From positions 1 through 32,421 of the forward strand of contig CAYYQC010000006.1 in the NCBI GenBank assembly GCA_964473715.1: DNA of 32,421 nucleotides. The letters run 5' to 3'. The translations under genes and the position numbers were made by a program. Of the stretch, positions 30,575 through 32,421 are shown in pieces (within the stretch, counting starts at the first letter, position 1; every line of letters begins with the position of its first letter). This DNA is from 2-12-FULL-41-16 sp964473715. GTDB lineage: Bacteria > Patescibacteriota > Patescibacteriia > Magasanikbacterales > UBA922. Below the pieces are notes generated by a model, which saw nothing but the letters and a program-made list of their open reading frames with translations, searched no databases and was not told the DNA's origin.

Positions 30575-32421
30575 ATGTCCGAAGGTCGTCTGTATCGTTC
30601 ATTAAGTAATCAGGAGGCTGTAAATCAGGAATTTGATGACCAGGGGATGGTTAATCCTGCTGATTGGAAAGATGCAATTAAACCAGAACTGGCCCTAATT
30701 AAGACGAATTTTTTCGAAGAATATAAGGATGTTTTTGGTTTTTTAATAGAACCGACTGAAGAATTTGAAAAAGATGCTGAATTATCTGAAAAATTTATAG
30801 CCGAATCAGATTCACTGACTCGTATTGAATTATTACAACGAATGTCTCTTTTGGTTGGTTGTACTTTAGTTGCCTCTCTTTCTGAAAAAGCCGATAAAGA
30901 AATTAATCATACTCTTTCTCGCTATGCAAAAATGATAGCAGGAGAAGAAGTTTGGATTAAATCTAAATATTCTCCAGGTAAAATGTTATTGAGTCGTTCA
31001 CAAGAGGAGATTTTTATTCCAGGAATTAAAAGTAGTATTTTTCAAGTATTGTGTGAGCTGGTAATGGCCAACACACCGGAAATGGGTATTTATAAAATTG
31101 CAAAAAAAGAAGTTACTGAAAAATTTTCCGATGCTAATGAACGAAAAGGACCTGTTCCTTCTGCTGTACTCCCTCCTCTACATGGATATGATTCCATGAT
31201 TAAATATAATCCAAGTACTTCTGAAGAAAGTGAGCATACACCATTAGGCTGTTATCCGGTTTTACGTGAATTGTTTAATGAACAGTTAGAGAAGTTGGGG
31301 CCAATAGCCAGCCGCAATGGCTGGGATGAAAAAAAATTAGAACACAAAGCGGTGTTACGCGCGTCTGATATCGTTGTACGTTCTTGCGAATATAATCATC
31401 CGTTTATCAAACCTAGTTCACCATACACTGGTACATTTGCAGAAGCAGTGTCCTGGGCACAATTGGACACCACTGTTCGCAATCGTTTACAGGGAATGAG
31501 GCAGAAAGTTCAAGATAGTAATTTTTATAATATTAAACGTTTTTTGGGCCATTCCCGTGATACAAAGTATGATGCGGAACTTAGGGATTTGCAAACCAAA
31601 TTACGTAATTATAAACAAGAGTATAAGTCAGAAGAAACAGGGGAAATAAATCCAGAAATTGAGAGGCTTGAAATAGATATTAATCATCTTCAGCAAGAGA
31701 GAAAACATTTAGAGAGTCCGGCAGAAAAAGCAATTGATTTAGCAGTCGCTTTCAAAGAAACTGCTGCTGGATGCATTGATTGGATTAATTCTGCACCGTT
31801 TAGTCTCATTGGTTGGATACATAAAATGTGGGTAAGAGGGGTAAGTGTAGAAACCATGGTTGAGTGTGCGTTAGCTCGGCACTTGTTTGGAAAAACTGAA
31901 TTGAATTGGAAATTAATGAATGTGTTAAAGGGTTTTACTAGAGATAGTGTTTATTTAGTACAAGCTTACCAGGCTGATGCAACTTTAGCTGGTTTAAGTA
32001 ATATAGAAATTTGTTTGCTTGTAAAGATTGGATATTCTGTGGAGAGATTACAGGGTCTTCTCGCTAAAGGGTACACCCTTAATGCTTTAATTGATTATCC
32101 GTGGCTCAATGACGATCGAGTTTTAGAAGCTAAATCCACTTTTCCTTTTGATTCAAAAAAAATAGGTCCTCAGCAGGCTTGGGTAACTGCTCATGCATTT
32201 TACGTTCCTCCTGAATGGCAATCGAAACGGGTGGGAGCGATTGTGCTTAATCGTTTGAATAATCGTATCGATAATAATTTACATGATGCGACTTTTTGGT
32301 TGAAAGAATTTGATGTTCCTCAAGAAAAGAACGGTATTGTCTATAAAGACAATCAGGCAGAAATAGATTTTTTATACTCTGTTACCAGTACTCCAGCGGA
32401 GTTGCGAGTAAAATTACCGAG
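30575..32421 (+). CDS. Large unrecognised protein, 3' truncated by the window
   Basis: The frame from ATG 30575 is open for 615 codons to the last base, starting nine bases after the uvrB stop, probably in the same unit. The N-terminal 300 residues look mostly helical and soluble, with no signal peptide and no clear membrane helix. Residues about 329-385 are strongly charged (K/E/R) with heptad spacing and probably form a coiled coil. Residues about 390-615 are again helical, Trp- and Leu-rich. I recognise no domain or catalytic motif; cysteines are few and unpaired. Base composition and codon use resemble the neighbours, so it seems resident rather than newly acquired. Its end is outside the window. 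Confidence 0.8.
   Translation, partial: MSEGRLYRSLSNQEAVNQEFDDQGMVNPADWKDAIKPELALIKTNFFEEYKDVFGFLIEPTEEFEKDAELSEKFIAESDSLTRIELLQRMSLLVGCTLVASLSEKADKEINHTLSRYAKMIAGEEVWIKSKYSPGKMLLSRSQEEIFIPGIKSSIFQVLCELVMANTPEMGIYKIAKKEVTEKFSDANERKGPVPSAVLPPLHGYDSMIKYNPSTSEESEHTPLGCYPVLRELFNEQLEKLGPIASRNGWDEKKLEHKAVLRASDIVVRSCEYNHPFIKPSSPYTGTFAEAVSWAQLDTTVRNRLQGMRQKVQDSNFYNIKRFLGHSRDTKYDAELRDLQTKLRNYKQEYKSEETGEINPEIERLEIDINHLQQERKHLESPAEKAIDLAVAFKETAAGCIDWINSAPFSLIGWIHKMWVRGVSVETMVECALARHLFGKTELNWKLMNVLKGFTRDSVYLVQAYQADATLAGLSNIEICLLVKIGYSVERLQGLLAKGYTLNALIDYPWLNDDRVLEAKSTFPFDSKKIGPQQAWVTAHAFYVPPEWQSKRVGAIVLNRLNNRIDNNLHDATFWLKEFDVPQEKNGIVYKDNQAEIDFLYSVTSTPAELRVKLP

Noticed and set aside
1..32421. Recoding of TGA as glycine
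   Set aside because: TGA ends the zinc-ribbon and Imm40-like genes, and I noticed no in-frame TGA inside the long conserved genes; the standard bacterial code fits.

Overview
The window looks like a chromosomal piece of a Candidatus Patescibacteria (CPR) bacterium, probably a Parcubacteria-type lineage. The grounds are small, tightly packed housekeeping genes, AT-rich DNA, a short YidC, a short HrcA, TAA as nearly the only stop codon, almost no Shine-Dalgarno sites, and a surface protein and L,D-transpeptidase of types I associate with that group. The lineage is inference; no rRNA is present to fix it. TGA acts as a stop, so the recoding known in Gracilibacteria and Absconditabacteria is not seen.

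Layout. 1-490: the end of an upstream unit, a terminator, and a GC-rich small zinc-ribbon gene followed by a UUCG-capped hairpin. 491-4134: uppP, cca, yidC and an SPFH gene (lipid carrier recycling, tRNA maturation, membrane protein insertion). 4135-10917: a chaperone block. A strong promoter overlapped by a CIRCE operator drives hrcA, grpE, an Hsp20, a lipoprotein, a GNAT and dnaK; a second unit carries a lipoprotein and dnaJ. 10918-14757: a 1256-residue secreted surface protein with Ig-like repeats and two nearly identical C-terminal peptidoglycan-binding-like repeats. 14755-15828 (minus): a GC-rich CHAP-domain lipoprotein with a strong Shine-Dalgarno. 16034-16774: a membrane-anchored unknown. 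16865-19541 (minus): recJ, an RNase HI and a nonapeptide-repeat coiled-coil protein. 19666-20694: two AT-rich tandem paralogues resembling immunity proteins. 20700-26206 (minus): a unit of a membrane-anchored unknown, corA, murJ, lepA, a 32-residue membrane microprotein and a 125-residue membrane protein. 26270-32421: an MBL/beta-CASP nuclease, a calcium-repeat L,D-transpeptidase, uvrB and a large unknown protein cut by the window end.

How it fits together. Much of the block serves the cell envelope: undecaprenyl phosphate recycling (UppP), lipid II flipping (MurJ), insertion (YidC), wall cross-linking (L,D-transpeptidase), a wall-binding surface protein and a possible wall hydrolase (CHAP). 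The rest is protein folding and DNA/RNA repair or turnover.

The most interesting points are: (1) several good promoters place the predicted transcription start within a few bases of the ATG, suggesting leaderless mRNAs; (2) two GC-rich genes with strong Shine-Dalgarno sites stand out against that background; (3) a tandem pair of immunity-like genes has no visible toxin; (4) a 122-bp perfect duplication lies in the surface protein; (5) a 32-residue membrane peptide is wedged behind lepA; (6) a large unrecognised gene follows uvrB. No tRNA, rRNA, CRISPR array or insertion sequence was seen.
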